Shown here piece by piece: positions 25,324-33,872 of a DNA stretch of 35,759 nt. Location: NCBI GenBank assembly GCA_017853115.1, contig JAFMKE010000008.1, forward strand, positions 1 through 35,759, read 5' to 3'. The notes under the pieces were generated by a model. The model searched no databases, was not told the DNA's origin, and saw only the letters and a program-made list of their open reading frames with translations. The position numbers and the translations under genes were made by a program. The stretch is from Verrucomicrobiota bacterium. Lineage in GTDB: Bacteria > Bacteroidota > Bacteroidia > Chitinophagales > UBA8649. Position 1 is the first letter of the stretch; each line of letters begins with the position of its first letter.

Positions 25324-25980
25324 ATGAAAATTGTTTCGACAAAAGATGGTAGCCATACCGTTATTCATGATGTTTTGGGTGAACACTACCACTCTATCCA
25401 CGGCGCTATGCAGGAAAGTCAGCACGTGTTCATCAAAGAAGGCTTAGAACGACACAAAGACAAGTCAAAAGTCAAGGTTTTTGAAATGGGATTCGGCACA
25501 GGCTTAAACGCTTTATTGTCCTGTGAATATGCGGAAAAAAATCATGTCAAGGTGGAATACTATACCATAGAGGCCTATCCTTTGGATGTCGAACAAGCCA
25601 GGCAACTCAACTACCCTAAGTTAGTTGGATCAAAGGAAATGTTTAATAATATACATGATGCCGTATGGGAAGAATGCATAAAACTTTCTGCAAATTTCCA
25701 GCTGATGAAAATTAAGGGTTTATTAGAATCGACAGATTTAAGTTTTATACCGAAAATAGATGTCGTTTTTTATGATGCCTTTGCTCCCAATTCACAAGCA
25801 CATTTATGGGAACCGCCTGTGCTGGAAAAAATGTATACCTTATTAAACTCGGGCGGACATTTAGCCACATATTGTGCCAAAGGACAGTTTAAACGGAATT
25901 TAAAAGCTGTCGGTTTTGAAGTTGAAGGCGTACCTGGTCCTCCAGGAAAAAGAGAAATGACTTTAGGGTTTAAGCCTTAA
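25324..25980 (+). CDS. mnmD: tRNA (mnm5s2U34) methyltransferase MnmD
   Basis: The 218-residue protein corresponds to the methyltransferase half of MnmC without the FAD oxidase half. SAM-binding motif I is KVFEMGFGTGLNAL (51-64). YDAFAPNSQAHLW (150-162) is the catalytic-site segment, and the end LATYCAKGQFKRNLKAVGFE then GPPGKREMTLG is the family C terminus. It completes the methylaminomethyl group on uridine-34 of certain tRNAs. The stop overlaps the convergent cytochrome stop across the TTAA at 25977-25980. Confidence 0.9.
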   Translation: MKIVSTKDGSHTVIHDVLGEHYHSIHGAMQESQHVFIKEGLERHKDKSKVKVFEMGFGTGLNALLSCEYAEKNHVKVEYYTIEAYPLDVEQARQLNYPKLVGSKEMFNNIHDAVWEECIKLSANFQLMKIKGLLESTDLSFIPKIDVVFYDAFAPNSQAHLWEPPVLEKMYTLLNSGGHLATYCAKGQFKRNLKAVGFEVEGVPGPPGKREMTLGFKP

Positions 25981-26396
25981 TCTATCTCACAAGCATTGAG
26001 CAGTTCATCTACTTTATCTTGGGTAAAGAAAGTCTGTTCCTTAGTGAATCGTTTACTGATATAATTCGTAATATTCGCTACCTGAATATCATTGAGTTGC
26101 GCTAAGCCCAGCATTTCCTCATTGTACCAGACGCCATTAACAAATAAAGAATCTTTTATCCCATGTCGAATGATACAAGGCACCTGATTGATATTTTCTT
26201 CCAACCAGTCTGTATTAGCTAAAGGAGGAACCAGTTGGCCTATACCCTCTCCATTTTCGCCATGGCATTGGGCACAATTATAGGCATAGCTTGTAGCACC
26301 TGGACTTCTAACCAAGCTGTTTAGTCCTTTGGTTAACAACCAAAAACCAAGCATTACACCAACCGCTATCAAAGCTGTCTTAGTTCTCGTATTCAT
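25977..26396 (-). CDS. Membrane-anchored c-type cytochrome
   Basis: The 139-residue protein has an N-terminal membrane helix (about 7-24) that anchors it to the periplasmic face. It has one haem c site, CAQCH (41-45), within YAYNCAQCHGENGEGIG. YNEEMLGLAQL offers Met95 as the probable sixth ligand. The closing NITNYISKRF matches class I cytochrome c C termini. It probably carries electrons to a terminal oxidase. Its start lies 17 bases inside the SCO gene, so both are in one operon. The 3' end overlaps mnmD on the opposite strand by four bases. Confidence 0.85.
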   Translation of the reverse strand: MNTRTKTALIAVGVMLGFWLLTKGLNSLVRSPGATSYAYNCAQCHGENGEGIGQLVPPLANTDWLEENINQVPCIIRHGIKDSLFVNGVWYNEEMLGLAQLNDIQVANITNYISKRFTKEQTFFTQDKVDELLNACEID

Positions 26397-27000
26397 CTAA
26401 CAAAATCTCTATATCACTAATAAGTTGTGTAACGTCCGCTTCAGATGTTCCATCATAATATCCACGCACCCGCTGTTCCTTGTCGATTAAGATAAAAAAA
26501 CCACTATGTTCAAATCCGCCAGGCACCTCATCATCTTCGAAGGCAACAATCATATAATCTTCAGCCATGGCGAAGAGATCTTCCTTCTCTCCCGTAACAA
26601 AATGCCACTTCTCATTACTAAGAATATCAATTTTCGCAGCATAGGCATCCAGTTTTTGTATGCTATCGCGAACAGGATCAATGGTATGAGACAATAAGGC
26701 AACTGCAGGATTATCCATATAAGCATCGTGAATACGTAGCATTTGCTTCGTCATAACTGGGCAAATCGAAGGGCAAGAGGTAAAGAAAAAATCAGTGACA
26801 AAAATCTTGTCTTGAAATGTGGCATTGTTTACAACTTCGCCTTTTTGATCTACAAACTCAAAGTTTGCCACCGTATTAATAATCGTATCATATCCAGCGT
26901 CCGTTTTTACTACTTCCTTGCCATAAATAGGTAAACGAGGCGGTTCAGAACAAGCACTCAAACTAGCCGCAATAAGCAGAAATCCTATGATTTTTTTCAT
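26380..27000 (-). CDS. SCO1/SenC-family copper protein, lipoprotein
   Basis: From the ATG at 27000 the protein has 206 residues. The ORF track extends it to a GTG seven codons upstream. MKKIIGFLLIAASLSAC is a lipoprotein signal with lipobox LSAC. The thioredoxin-like domain has FFTSCPSICPVMT, giving the copper-binding CxxxC (Cys76, Cys80), and the third ligand is His in GGFEHSGFFILID (about 165). HTIDPVRDS and WHFVTGEKEDLFAMAEDY also fit the SCO family. It delivers copper or reduces cysteines for assembly of the CuA site of cytochrome oxidase. It overlaps the cytochrome c gene downstream, supporting a respiratory role. The oxidase itself is not in the window. Confidence 0.9.
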   Translation of the reverse strand: MKKIIGFLLIAASLSACSEPPRLPIYGKEVVKTDAGYDTIINTVANFEFVDQKGEVVNNATFQDKIFVTDFFFTSCPSICPVMTKQMLRIHDAYMDNPAVALLSHTIDPVRDSIQKLDAYAAKIDILSNEKWHFVTGEKEDLFAMAEDYMIVAFEDDEVPGGFEHSGFFILIDKEQRVRGYYDGTSEADVTQLISDIEILLDEYEN

Positions 27001-27054
27001 CTTAAAATTTATTAGTTGCACTAATTGAAACGAAGTTTAAGAATAGAAGTTCAA

Positions 27055-27840
27055 TTAAACTACAATACCTAAACTAAGCACAATAATTAATACCAATCCT
27101 ACAATGATCCGATAATATCCGAAGAATTTAAATCCATATTTGGTTAAGAAACCGATGAATCCTTTGATGGCGAGTAAGGCTACTACAAAAGCAAGCACAT
27201 TACCCAAAAGCAACATTTTAACATCTCCCATAGAAAAACCCACATCCAATTGATACTTCAACATCTTATAACCCGTTGCGGCCAACATCGTGGGAACAGC
27301 CAAGAAGAAAGAAAATTCTGCAGCATTTTTTCGATTCAGCTTTTGTGTAAGTCCACCAACTATAGTGGCCGCCGAACGCGAGACCCCAGGTATCATAGCA
27401 ATCACCTGAAAAAAACCAATAAACAAGGCTTTTCTTTTACTAATGGATTGATCTACTTGTAACTCTTCATTTTCAGCAAAAATACGGTCAACAAAAACTA
27501 AAAATATACCCCCTAAAATTAGATTGATCGCAACCACCCATGGGTTATCCAGTAAAGCATCGATATAATCATTCAGTAATAAACCAAAAAAGGCTGCTGG
27601 CAAGAAAGCAATACACAACTTAATATAGAAATCGACAGATTGCATGAATCTTTTCCAGTAAAGAACCAAAACGGAAAGTATAGCGCCAAACTGAATAGCA
27701 ACGGTAAACATTTTCACGTATTCACTGGAAGCAATTCCCATAAATGAGGAACCGATAATCATATGTCCTGTGGACGAAATAGGAAGAAACTCAGTGATCC
27801 CCTCGATTATTGCAAGAATAATCGCGTGCCAAACACTCAT
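27055..27840 (-). CDS. uppP: Undecaprenyl-diphosphatase UppP (BacA)
   Basis: The 261-residue integral membrane enzyme has [14 protein letters not shown] (13-26) and [14 protein letters not shown] (about 150-163), the two motifs that form its active site. Eight or so hydrophobic helices are visible. It recycles the lipid carrier for peptidoglycan and O-antigen synthesis by removing one phosphate from undecaprenyl diphosphate, and it gives bacitracin resistance. Its start overlaps the DUF3098 stop by one base, the usual ftsX-DUF3098-uppP order in Bacteroidota. Confidence 0.96.
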   Translation of the reverse strand: MSVWHAIILAIIEGITEFLPISSTGHMIIGSSFMGIASSEYVKMFTVAIQFGAILSVLVLYWKRFMQSVDFYIKLCIAFLPAAFFGLLLNDYIDALLDNPWVVAINLILGGIFLVFVDRIFAENEELQVDQSISKRKALFIGFFQVIAMIPGVSRSAATIVGGLTQKLNRKNAAEFSFFLAVPTMLAATGYKMLKYQLDVGFSMGDVKMLLLGNVLAFVVALLAIKGFIGFLTKYGFKFFGYYRIIVGLVLIIVLSLGIVV

Positions 27841-28091
27841 TATTCTGGACGCTTAAACTTTTTCAAAATGGCAACGGCTACTGTAATAAATCCAAGCATA
27901 ATAACTATAGGCGCTACCGTCAAGCGACGAAAACTGTAAATACTTTCATCGAACTCATAGGCATAACCATCCGGGCCAAGCTCATTGCCACCACCAGCCA
28001 TCAGGAAAAAACCTGCCACAACTAATAGTGCACCAATTCCGATTAGCATGTAATTCATTTTACTGTAGATCAATTCGTGTTGTGCGCTCAT
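27840..28091 (-). CDS. DUF3098 small membrane protein
   Basis: The 83-residue protein has two membrane helices (about 12-30 and 58-75) separated by a short periplasmic loop with [17 protein letters not shown]. It matches DUF3098, a small family seen almost only between ftsX and uppP in Bacteroidota. Its function is unknown. Position suggests a part in division or envelope assembly. It begins 9 bases after the ftsX stop and overlaps uppP by one base, so the three are probably co-transcribed. Confidence 0.88.
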   Translation of the reverse strand: MSAQHELIYSKMNYMLIGIGALLVVAGFFLMAGGGNELGPDGYAYEFDESIYSFRRLTVAPIVIMLGFITVAVAILKKFKRPE

Positions 28092-28100
28092 TATTCAATT

Positions 28101-28973
28101 TTAATAAAGGTCATCTAATTTCATTCGCAGGTATTTTCGCACCGCGAAAAAAGTACTTAGCAAAGATATAACAATCCCCAAAAGTAACAGGACTCCAGCA
28201 ACCATTAGAAAGTCGAGGTAATGACTAAAAATATTTAAATCAATCAAATATTTTTCTAAAAGATACATGTTAACCAGTAAGGCCAAAGAGGCTATAACAG
28301 CACTTAAAACACCATTAAAAATGGCCCGAAAAACGAATGGTTTGGTTATAAACCATCGCTTGGCACCCACTAATTGCATGCTTCGAATGATAAAACGCTG
28401 GGAAAACATCGCCAACTTAATCGTATTATCGATAATGATAAAACTAATAAGCACTAACAAACCCAGGAATATAAGCATCCCAACTAGCACCTTAGAGGAA
28501 AATTGTGTGATGTTTTTGGATAAATTTTCATCGTAATTCACCGCAACAACCAACTGATTACTCAAAATCTTTTCTGTGATCCAAGCCAAACTATCGGGAT
28601 TGGAATACACGGCATTAACGTGTAAAACAATGGCATCCGGCAAGGGATTATAACCGATGGTTTCAAGAAAATCTTCACCTAAGTCCTCTTTCATAAGCGC
28701 AGCTGCTTCTTCTTTATCGATGACTTCCACATCTTTTACGAAGACCTCCGCTTCTAGCTGTTTACTCAATTGCAAACGATCACTTTCATTCACCGACTCT
28801 TGTAAAACTAGCTGAATAGCCATATTTTCCTTCAAAGTTTGGGTAAGTCGGGACGATTGAACAAAAAAAGTACCGATCACTCCTAAAACAAATAGAATCA
28901 AACTAATACTCAGGATAGAACTAAAGTAGGTAGGACTTGACTTCTTCGGTCGTTTTTGTTGAGGACTGCTCAT
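28101..28973 (-). CDS. ftsX: Cell division protein FtsX
   Basis: The 290-residue protein has the FtsX layout: a cytoplasmic N terminus (SPQQKRPKKSSPTYFSSI), one membrane helix (about 20-42), a periplasmic domain (about 45-165) and three further helices with the FtsX motif RSMQLVGAKRWFITKPFVFRA between helices two and three. FtsX works with the ATPase FtsE to activate peptidoglycan hydrolases during division. No ftsE is in the window, as is common in this phylum. It heads the ftsX-DUF3098-uppP row and is divergent from the KdsC-like gene. Confidence 0.93.
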   Translation of the reverse strand: MSSPQQKRPKKSSPTYFSSILSISLILFVLGVIGTFFVQSSRLTQTLKENMAIQLVLQESVNESDRLQLSKQLEAEVFVKDVEVIDKEEAAALMKEDLGEDFLETIGYNPLPDAIVLHVNAVYSNPDSLAWITEKILSNQLVVAVNYDENLSKNITQFSSKVLVGMLIFLGLLVLISFIIIDNTIKLAMFSQRFIIRSMQLVGAKRWFITKPFVFRAIFNGVLSAVIASLALLVNMYLLEKYLIDLNIFSHYLDFLMVAGVLLLLGIVISLLSTFFAVRKYLRMKLDDLY

Positions 28974-29094
28974 CGTGTTACGAAATTAGTAAAATTATCA
29001 CGCGGTATGCCACATTTAGCAATTTTTAAACGCACAGGCGTATGTAATTTAGTACATATTGCTTTTACGAGAAAATTATAGGATCTTCGCGTGC

Positions 29095-29568
29095 ATGGAA
29101 GTTAAGGATATCAAGTTTCTCGTATTGGATGTGGATGGCACTTTAACAGATGGTGGCATATATATCAGTGAGAATGGTGATGAAATGAAAAAATTCAACG
29201 CTAAAGACGGTATGGGTATCAAAAACCTGTTAAAAAATGGTATAGAAGTAGGCTTCATCAGTGCGGCAATTAGTAAAAAAATTGTCCATCACCGGGCTGC
29301 TATGCTGGGCGTAAAATATTGCTATGCAGGAAGTGACGACAAGTTAGAGATTCTAAATACCTGGCTGAATGAACTCAATCTGAGTTACCAAGACGTTGCT
29401 TTCATTGGAGATGATACCAACGACATTCGCATAATGAAGCAAGTAGGCTTATCTGCGGCACCGAGCGATGCCGTTAGTGAAGTACAGGCAGTAGCTCATA
29501 TGGTTTTAGAAAAGAATGGTGGTCAGGGATGCGTGCGCGAATTTATTGATCGCGTATTTACTAAATAA
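29095..29568 (+). CDS. kdsC: KdsC-like HAD phosphatase (KDO 8-phosphate phosphatase family)
   Basis: I choose the ATG at 29095 (157 residues, MEVKDIKFLVLDVDGTLTDG). The ORF-track TTG start adds a poor leader. Motif I is DVDGTLTDG with nucleophile Asp12 and Asp14, followed by GMGIKNLLKNGIEVGFISA (motif II Ser) and GDDTNDIRIMKQVG (motif IV acidic pair). It has no cap domain, as in the tetrameric KdsC enzymes that make 3-deoxy-D-manno-octulosonate for lipopolysaccharide. The family also includes sialic-acid and KDN phosphatases, so the exact sugar is not certain. Confidence 0.85.
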   Translation: MEVKDIKFLVLDVDGTLTDGGIYISENGDEMKKFNAKDGMGIKNLLKNGIEVGFISAAISKKIVHHRAAMLGVKYCYAGSDDKLEILNTWLNELNLSYQDVAFIGDDTNDIRIMKQVGLSAAPSDAVSEVQAVAHMVLEKNGGQGCVREFIDRVFTK

Positions 29569-29592
29569 CATCGCAATAAGTATTAAGGAGTA

Positions 29593-30624
29593 CTATTGCT
29601 TATAGATTAACTTCTCACTTCTCCCCTTCTTAAACACATTGCGCTTCGACTTTTTACCTTTTCGCAAAGCTCGTTGTTCTTCTTCAGGTAAAGCATTGAT
29701 CTCCTTGCACTCTTCCGAGCAGCAATTATCCAACGTTGCTTTGCATTTGTCGCATTGGATAAACAATACATTGCACGCCACGTTGGCGCAGTTGGTGTGA
29801 ATATCGAAGGGCTCACCACAAGTATGGCAGTTAGCGATAACCTCGGGACTAATTGTTTCTTCTAAACGCTCATCAAACACAAAATTCTTACCTACAAACA
29901 GGTTAGGCATGCCTCTATCCGCGATATCATTGGCGTATTTGATAATTCCGCCTTCCAATTGATACACATTTTTGTACCCCTTATGTTTAAACCACGCGCT
30001 TGCTTTCTCGCAACGAATACCGCCGGTGCAATACATCACAATATTTTTGTCTTCGTTTCCTCCCAAATAGGTTTCTTCAATAAATGGCAAGGAGTCACGG
30101 AAATTATCAACGTCAGGTGTAATAGCACCTTTGAAATGACCAACTTCTGTTTCATAATGATTGCGCATATCAATCAAGATGGTATTATCTTTTTGGATGA
30201 TTTCGTTAAACTCATCCGCTTTAAGGTGGAGCCCTTTGTTGGTAACGTCAAAACTTTCATCCTGCAGGCCATCAGCCAAAATCTTCGGTCGATTCTTGAC
30301 CACCAATTTGTAAAAAGAATCGCTCTTATTTTCCACGGCGATATTTAATCGGATACCGCGCAAGAACACAATGCTTTCGAGTTTTTCTTTAAAAGCTTCG
30401 AAGTTTTGTTCAGGAACAGAAATTTGCGCATTAATGCCCTCACTGGCTACATAAATTCTACCAAGTACACCCACTTCATTGAAGTGCAGATATACATAAT
30501 CTCTAAATAATTGAGGATTACCTACTTGAGCATACTTGTAAAAAGAAATAGTAATTCGCTTGACATCACTATTCGCCATTTGCTCTTTCAGTACCCTTTT
30601 GTCTACGCGATTACACAGTTGCAT
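29593..30624 (-). CDS. trhO: tRNA uridine(34) hydroxylase TrhO (YceA family, rhodanese domain)
   Basis: The 343-residue protein has the N-terminal YceA domain (ITISFYKYAQVGNPQLFRDY; GRIYVASEGINAQISVP), a rhodanese domain with the Cys199 loop CTGGIRCEK, and a cysteine-rich tail (CHTCGEPFDIHTNC; CDKCKATLDNCC; CSEECKE) that likely binds zinc. The homologues YrrO/TrhO hydroxylate uridine-34 of tRNA using oxygen, the first step to the 5-methoxy and 5-oxyacetic modifications. It is close to mnmD, another wobble-uridine enzyme, but not in the same operon. Its end is 24 bases from the end of the convergent KdsC-like gene. Confidence 0.93.
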   Translation of the reverse strand: MQLCNRVDKRVLKEQMANSDVKRITISFYKYAQVGNPQLFRDYVYLHFNEVGVLGRIYVASEGINAQISVPEQNFEAFKEKLESIVFLRGIRLNIAVENKSDSFYKLVVKNRPKILADGLQDESFDVTNKGLHLKADEFNEIIQKDNTILIDMRNHYETEVGHFKGAITPDVDNFRDSLPFIEETYLGGNEDKNIVMYCTGGIRCEKASAWFKHKGYKNVYQLEGGIIKYANDIADRGMPNLFVGKNFVFDERLEETISPEVIANCHTCGEPFDIHTNCANVACNVLFIQCDKCKATLDNCCSEECKEINALPEEEQRALRKGKKSKRNVFKKGRSEKLIYKQ

Positions 30625-30656
30625 GCTATGGTCGGTTTAAAAGCTTAATGAAAACA

Positions 30657-30664
30657 CAAAATTA
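30657..30664 (-). promoter_or_regulatory. Possible -7 promoter box of trhO (TAATTTTG)
   Basis: The minus strand reads TAATTTTG, matching TAnnTTTG, 32 bases before the trhO ATG. No -33 element is seen at the expected distance. Confidence 0.35.
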
Positions 30665-30714
30665 GGTATTTTTTTAATAAGATAAGCTTTAGGGATTGAA
30701 TGGTTATTATTGAC

Positions 30715-30752
30715 AAAAAAAGCGACCAGAAATATGTTTCTGGTCGCTTTAA
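30715..30752 (-). terminator. Strong rho-independent terminator
   Basis: A perfect 14-bp stem, AAAGCGACCAGAAA/TTTCTGGTCGCTTT, with a four-base loop (TATG) is flanked by an A run on the left, which is a T run when read on the minus strand. It would stop leftward transcripts from the acidic lipoprotein gene, or from a small RNA in between, before trhO. Read rightwards the stem's own TTT is followed by AAAATTTT, so that direction is weaker. Confidence 0.75.
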
Positions 30753-30977
30753 AATTTTAATACACTAGCCTGATTAATGGAGAATAGCCGATGGTTTTTG
30801 ATAAGTTTCTGAAACACTACCGGTGAAACTCCCTAAGAATGCAACAATAGGTTCATTTATAATCATGAATATCATTTTATGAATCGAATTTTCACCGGCA
30901 GAGCAGGTTATGGGAAGGGATACAACTATTTACCACAAAAAACATGCATAAGCAGAAGAAAATAGTTTAAACAGCAC

Positions 30978-32573
30978 TTAAGGAAGTGTAACATTATTCC
31001 TATCGTTGAGCTGTTTATTTACAGAATTGTTTTCAATAATTGAATAGGAATCCAAGTAGATATATGCGTCATCATCGGCATAAAACAGATAAGTCTCCTC
31101 CGAAATTTCACGGGCATTGGCCTCATTATTAGTGAATGAGCAATCGTAAAAATCAAGTGAAGAATAACCGTATGCCCCAACTAGTGAAGAATAAATCGAG
31201 TTGTTATTAAAATTACAGTAATCAAAAATAGCATCACTATCACTGAAATCTATTGCACCATTTGTGCAATTTGTAAAGTCACAATTCGTAAAATAAGCCG
31301 AATAACAAGCTTCAGCTAAAACACCTATTTCTCCACTACCGTCGAATACGCAATACTCAAATTCGATTTCATCAGAGTAAAAAATGTCTAAAACGTTGGC
31401 TCCGCAAGTTTGGCCTACATCATGAACCATATAAATATTCTCAAAATCCAATTTGGCACAATTCTCTATGCGAAGCACTGAAACCAGTTCATTATCAACG
31501 ATAAAGCGAACATCTCCTTCACCGATGAACGTTGTATTTCTCAAATTAACCAGCGTGAGAGCGATTTCAGATTTATTTCCTGGCCCCCAACCCTGATAGG
31601 TGTATGCATCCGTTGAATAAAATGTAGACCAATCGGTAGTTGAGTTAAAATTACTTCGTGCTTCAGCAGGCAATGCATTTAAATCATTCAATATATAATC
31701 TCCTTGCTGAATATGAATGATTCGATTGCTACCAAGCGCTTCGAGTAACTGCGTGGTGTTGTTTACCCAATAGCCCAATCGAAGCGAAAACACATCGCTA
31801 TCATCCGGCATAAACTCATAAAAATATTTATAACCAAAGTCATCTTCAGTTAAAAGTTCATCAATTTCTAGCTCACCTTGTTCATTCCATACTTTACCGC
31901 CATCTTGATGAAGAAGAAAGTCATTTTCATAAGCGTCATATTTAAACGTAATGTAGCGCTCCCATTTGCCTGACTCCGCCAATTCAATGGTAAAATATTC
32001 TTCTTCAAAAGCAATAGTTTTAAACACACCAAACTCCTCTTCCGATGATGGATAGTGCATTTCGCCCAAACCAAAATACTCGAAACCCTTATCACTTCCA
32101 ACGAAAATGTAGACATCAATAGAGTAATAATCATCAGAGGTGTAATGGGAAACAACCAAGGCATCTTCAATTCCATCCGTATTTACATCCTGGTAAAAGA
32201 TTTCTTCCACGGAACTAACATCTTCCATCCCTTCAAAGTATTCTTCAACATTTTCGTAATACTCACTATATCCTTCATAATCATTCCAATAATCATCTCC
32301 GGTCATGTAGGTATAGGTATCCGAATCTTCCCCGTTATGAATAAAATAAGCTTCGATGTAATTATCAAATTTGTCATAGCCAATGATCTCATAGTCCAAG
32401 AATTCATCATAATTCAAATCTTCGACATACATACGTTCGAGCTGAAAATTAGGGTACATTTCAAATATGACTTTGTCCGGATTTTTAATTTTATCCAAGT
32501 CAATTTCTTGCTCGAATAATTGACAAGCATTCAACAAGATGGCCGCAATGATGGGCAAAAGGATTTTTTTCAT
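30978..32573 (-). CDS. Very acidic lipoprotein with an FG-GAP-like region and a parallel beta-helix domain
   Basis: The 531-residue protein has a lipoprotein signal peptide (LLNAC, Cys17). The N-terminal half is extremely rich in Asp, Glu and Tyr and has two calcium-loop-like segments, DLNYDEFLDYEII (about 52-64) and DVNTDGIEDALVV (129-141). These resemble the repeats of FG-GAP/VCBS proteins that report or bind Ca2+. From about residue 280 a segment resembling right-handed beta-helix proteins appears (LGSNRIIHIQQGDYILNDLN), then short rungs such as FENIYMVHDVG and FTNCDFTNCTNGAIDFSDSD to the end. No catalytic residues are evident. It is probably attached to the outer membrane. The function is unknown. 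Confidence 0.7.
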   Translation of the reverse strand: MKKILLPIIAAILLNACQLFEQEIDLDKIKNPDKVIFEMYPNFQLERMYVEDLNYDEFLDYEIIGYDKFDNYIEAYFIHNGEDSDTYTYMTGDDYWNDYEGYSEYYENVEEYFEGMEDVSSVEEIFYQDVNTDGIEDALVVSHYTSDDYYSIDVYIFVGSDKGFEYFGLGEMHYPSSEEEFGVFKTIAFEEEYFTIELAESGKWERYITFKYDAYENDFLLHQDGGKVWNEQGELEIDELLTEDDFGYKYFYEFMPDDSDVFSLRLGYWVNNTTQLLEALGSNRIIHIQQGDYILNDLNALPAEARSNFNSTTDWSTFYSTDAYTYQGWGPGNKSEIALTLVNLRNTTFIGEGDVRFIVDNELVSVLRIENCAKLDFENIYMVHDVGQTCGANVLDIFYSDEIEFEYCVFDGSGEIGVLAEACYSAYFTNCDFTNCTNGAIDFSDSDAIFDYCNFNNNSIYSSLVGAYGYSSLDFYDCSFTNNEANAREISEETYLFYADDDAYIYLDSYSIIENNSVNKQLNDRNNVTLP

Positions 32574-32595
32574 AAACTTTAATTAAGGAGTTCAG

Positions 32596-33765
32596 TTATT
32601 TAACGACTACTTTCGAAGCAGATTGCGCAGCTTTTTCACGCAGTGCCTGCATATCCGAACCCAAGTCATCGTAACACAAAGCAACACCCATTCTTCGATA
32701 TTTTCTGGTACTTGGTTTTCCAAACAATCGAAGATCTGTCTTAGTGGTTTTTAAGGCTTCTTCCAGTCCCGAATATTGCGGCAATTCCTGACTTTCATGC
32801 ATAGCCAAAATCACCGCACTTACACCCGCTCGCTCGAGGGTAATGGTGGGAATAGGTAAATCTAAAATCGCTCGTGCATGCAAGTCAAATTCACTCAAAT
32901 TTTGAGTTCCAGCCAATGTAACCATTCCCGTATCATGCGGTCGTGGAGAAAGCTCCGAAAAATACACGCCATCATTACCTATAAAAAACTCAACACCCCA
33001 AATACCCGATCCGCCTAATGCCTCGGTTACCTGTTGGGCCATATGTTGAGCCTCTTTAACATCCTCGTCTTTCAAGGAACATGGCTGCCACGATTCTTGA
33101 TAATCACCGCGCTCCTGACGGTGACCGATAGCAGGACAAAACAATGTTGGACCATTCGATTGAGTAACGGTGAGTAAGGTAATCTCGGTATGAAAATCAA
33201 CAAAGGCCTCAATGATTATCTCTTTTAGGTCTCCACGACTTCCTTCCATCGCGTAGGTGTAGCTTTCTTCAAGGTCTTCCCTCGTTTTCACAACACTTTG
33301 CCCCTTACCCGAGCTTGACATCAAAGGCTTAACTACACAAGGAAAGCCAATTTCTTCCACAGCTTGAATAAACTCATCTTTGTTGGTCGCATAAGCATAT
33401 TTGGCAGTCCGCAAGCCTAACTCTTTGGCGGCTAAATCACGAATCAGTTTTCGATTCATCGTATAATTAGCGGCCTTAGCGCTTGGGACCACGCGATACC
33501 CTTGTTCTTCATAGGCGAAAAATCTTTCGGTTCGTATCGATTCTATTTCTGGAACAATAAGTTTAGGATTGTGCTTGGCAACCGCTGCATCCAAGGCATT
33601 AGCATCCAACATACTAAAAACTTCATATTCATCTGCCACTTGCATTGCAGGAGCACCTGCATAGCTGTCACAAGCTACCACATGCTCACCCAGACGTTGC
33701 AAGGCAATAACCAATTCTTTCCCGAGCTCGCCTGAGCCCAACAAAAGTATTTTTCTTTTAACCAT
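32596..33765 (-). CDS. purT: Formate-dependent phosphoribosylglycinamide formyltransferase (GAR transformylase 2)
   Basis: The 389-residue ATP-grasp enzyme formylates GAR in purine synthesis using formate and ATP, without folate. It begins [20 protein letters not shown] and has [23 protein letters not shown] (ATP-binding loop), [20 protein letters not shown] and [20 protein letters not shown], all diagnostic for PurT. It ends with the small barrel domain ([20 protein letters not shown]). It lies 22 bases upstream of the lipoprotein gene on the same strand. Confidence 0.96.
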   Translation of the reverse strand: MVKRKILLLGSGELGKELVIALQRLGEHVVACDSYAGAPAMQVADEYEVFSMLDANALDAAVAKHNPKLIVPEIESIRTERFFAYEEQGYRVVPSAKAANYTMNRKLIRDLAAKELGLRTAKYAYATNKDEFIQAVEEIGFPCVVKPLMSSSGKGQSVVKTREDLEESYTYAMEGSRGDLKEIIIEAFVDFHTEITLLTVTQSNGPTLFCPAIGHRQERGDYQESWQPCSLKDEDVKEAQHMAQQVTEALGGSGIWGVEFFIGNDGVYFSELSPRPHDTGMVTLAGTQNLSEFDLHARAILDLPIPTITLERAGVSAVILAMHESQELPQYSGLEEALKTTKTDLRLFGKPSTRKYRRMGVALCYDDLGSDMQALREKAAQSASKVVVK

Positions 33766-33769
33766 GCGT

Positions 33770-33777
33770 CAAAGATA
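33770..33777 (-). promoter_or_regulatory. -7 promoter box of purT (TATCTTTG), almost at the start codon
   Basis: The minus strand reads TATCTTTG, a full match to TAnnTTTG, only four bases before the purT ATG (33765). A transcript starting about seven bases on would begin at or next to the start codon. No -33 TTG is visible at the usual distance. Confidence 0.4.
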
Positions 33778-33827
33778 CAGCAGGTAAAAGGTAAATGTTT
33801 GGAGAAATATGAACGTTGTGGAAAGTG

Positions 33828-33869
33828 ATAAATGACCTAACAGATTCTTGAACCTGTTAGGTCATTTAT
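33828..33869. repeat. 16-bp perfect inverted repeat, REP-like, possible terminator
   Basis: ATAAATGACCTAACAG and CTGTTAGGTCATTTAT are perfect reverse complements around a 10-base loop. The core GACCTAACAG...CTGTTAGGTC resembles palindromes often repeated between genes in Bacteroidota, from general knowledge. It lies three bases after the stop of the right-edge gene. On the minus strand no T run follows the stem, while rightwards ATTAATTTTTCTTT follows. It may cap the 3' end of the right-edge transcript. Confidence 0.6.
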
Positions 33870-33872
33870 AGA

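Larger units (their letters stand above)
30625..30977. other. 353-base intergenic stretch with terminator, inverted repeats and one tiny frame
   Basis: No gene of normal size is present. A minus-strand -7-like box (30657-30664) and a strong hairpin terminator (30719-30750) occupy the left part. Between about 30805 and 30900 there are several inverted repeats: GTTTC/GAAAC (30805-30815), CCGGTGAAA/TTTCACCGG (30820-30828 with 30890-30898) and TTCAT/ATGAA nested inside the latter. A 33-codon frame on the minus strand (30875 to 30774, ending AILH) crosses this structure. It could be a 3' untranslated structure, a small RNA or a tiny gene. The sequence alone does not decide. Confidence 0.45.

Noticed and set aside
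29959-30348. 129-codon plus-strand frame inside trhO
   Set aside because: It is antisense to a clear TrhO rhodanese-family gene, and its translation shows no family pattern.
32055-32519. 154-codon plus-strand frame inside the acidic lipoprotein gene
   Set aside because: It is an isoleucine-rich shadow of the Asp/Glu-rich codons on the other strand. No start context or family is visible.
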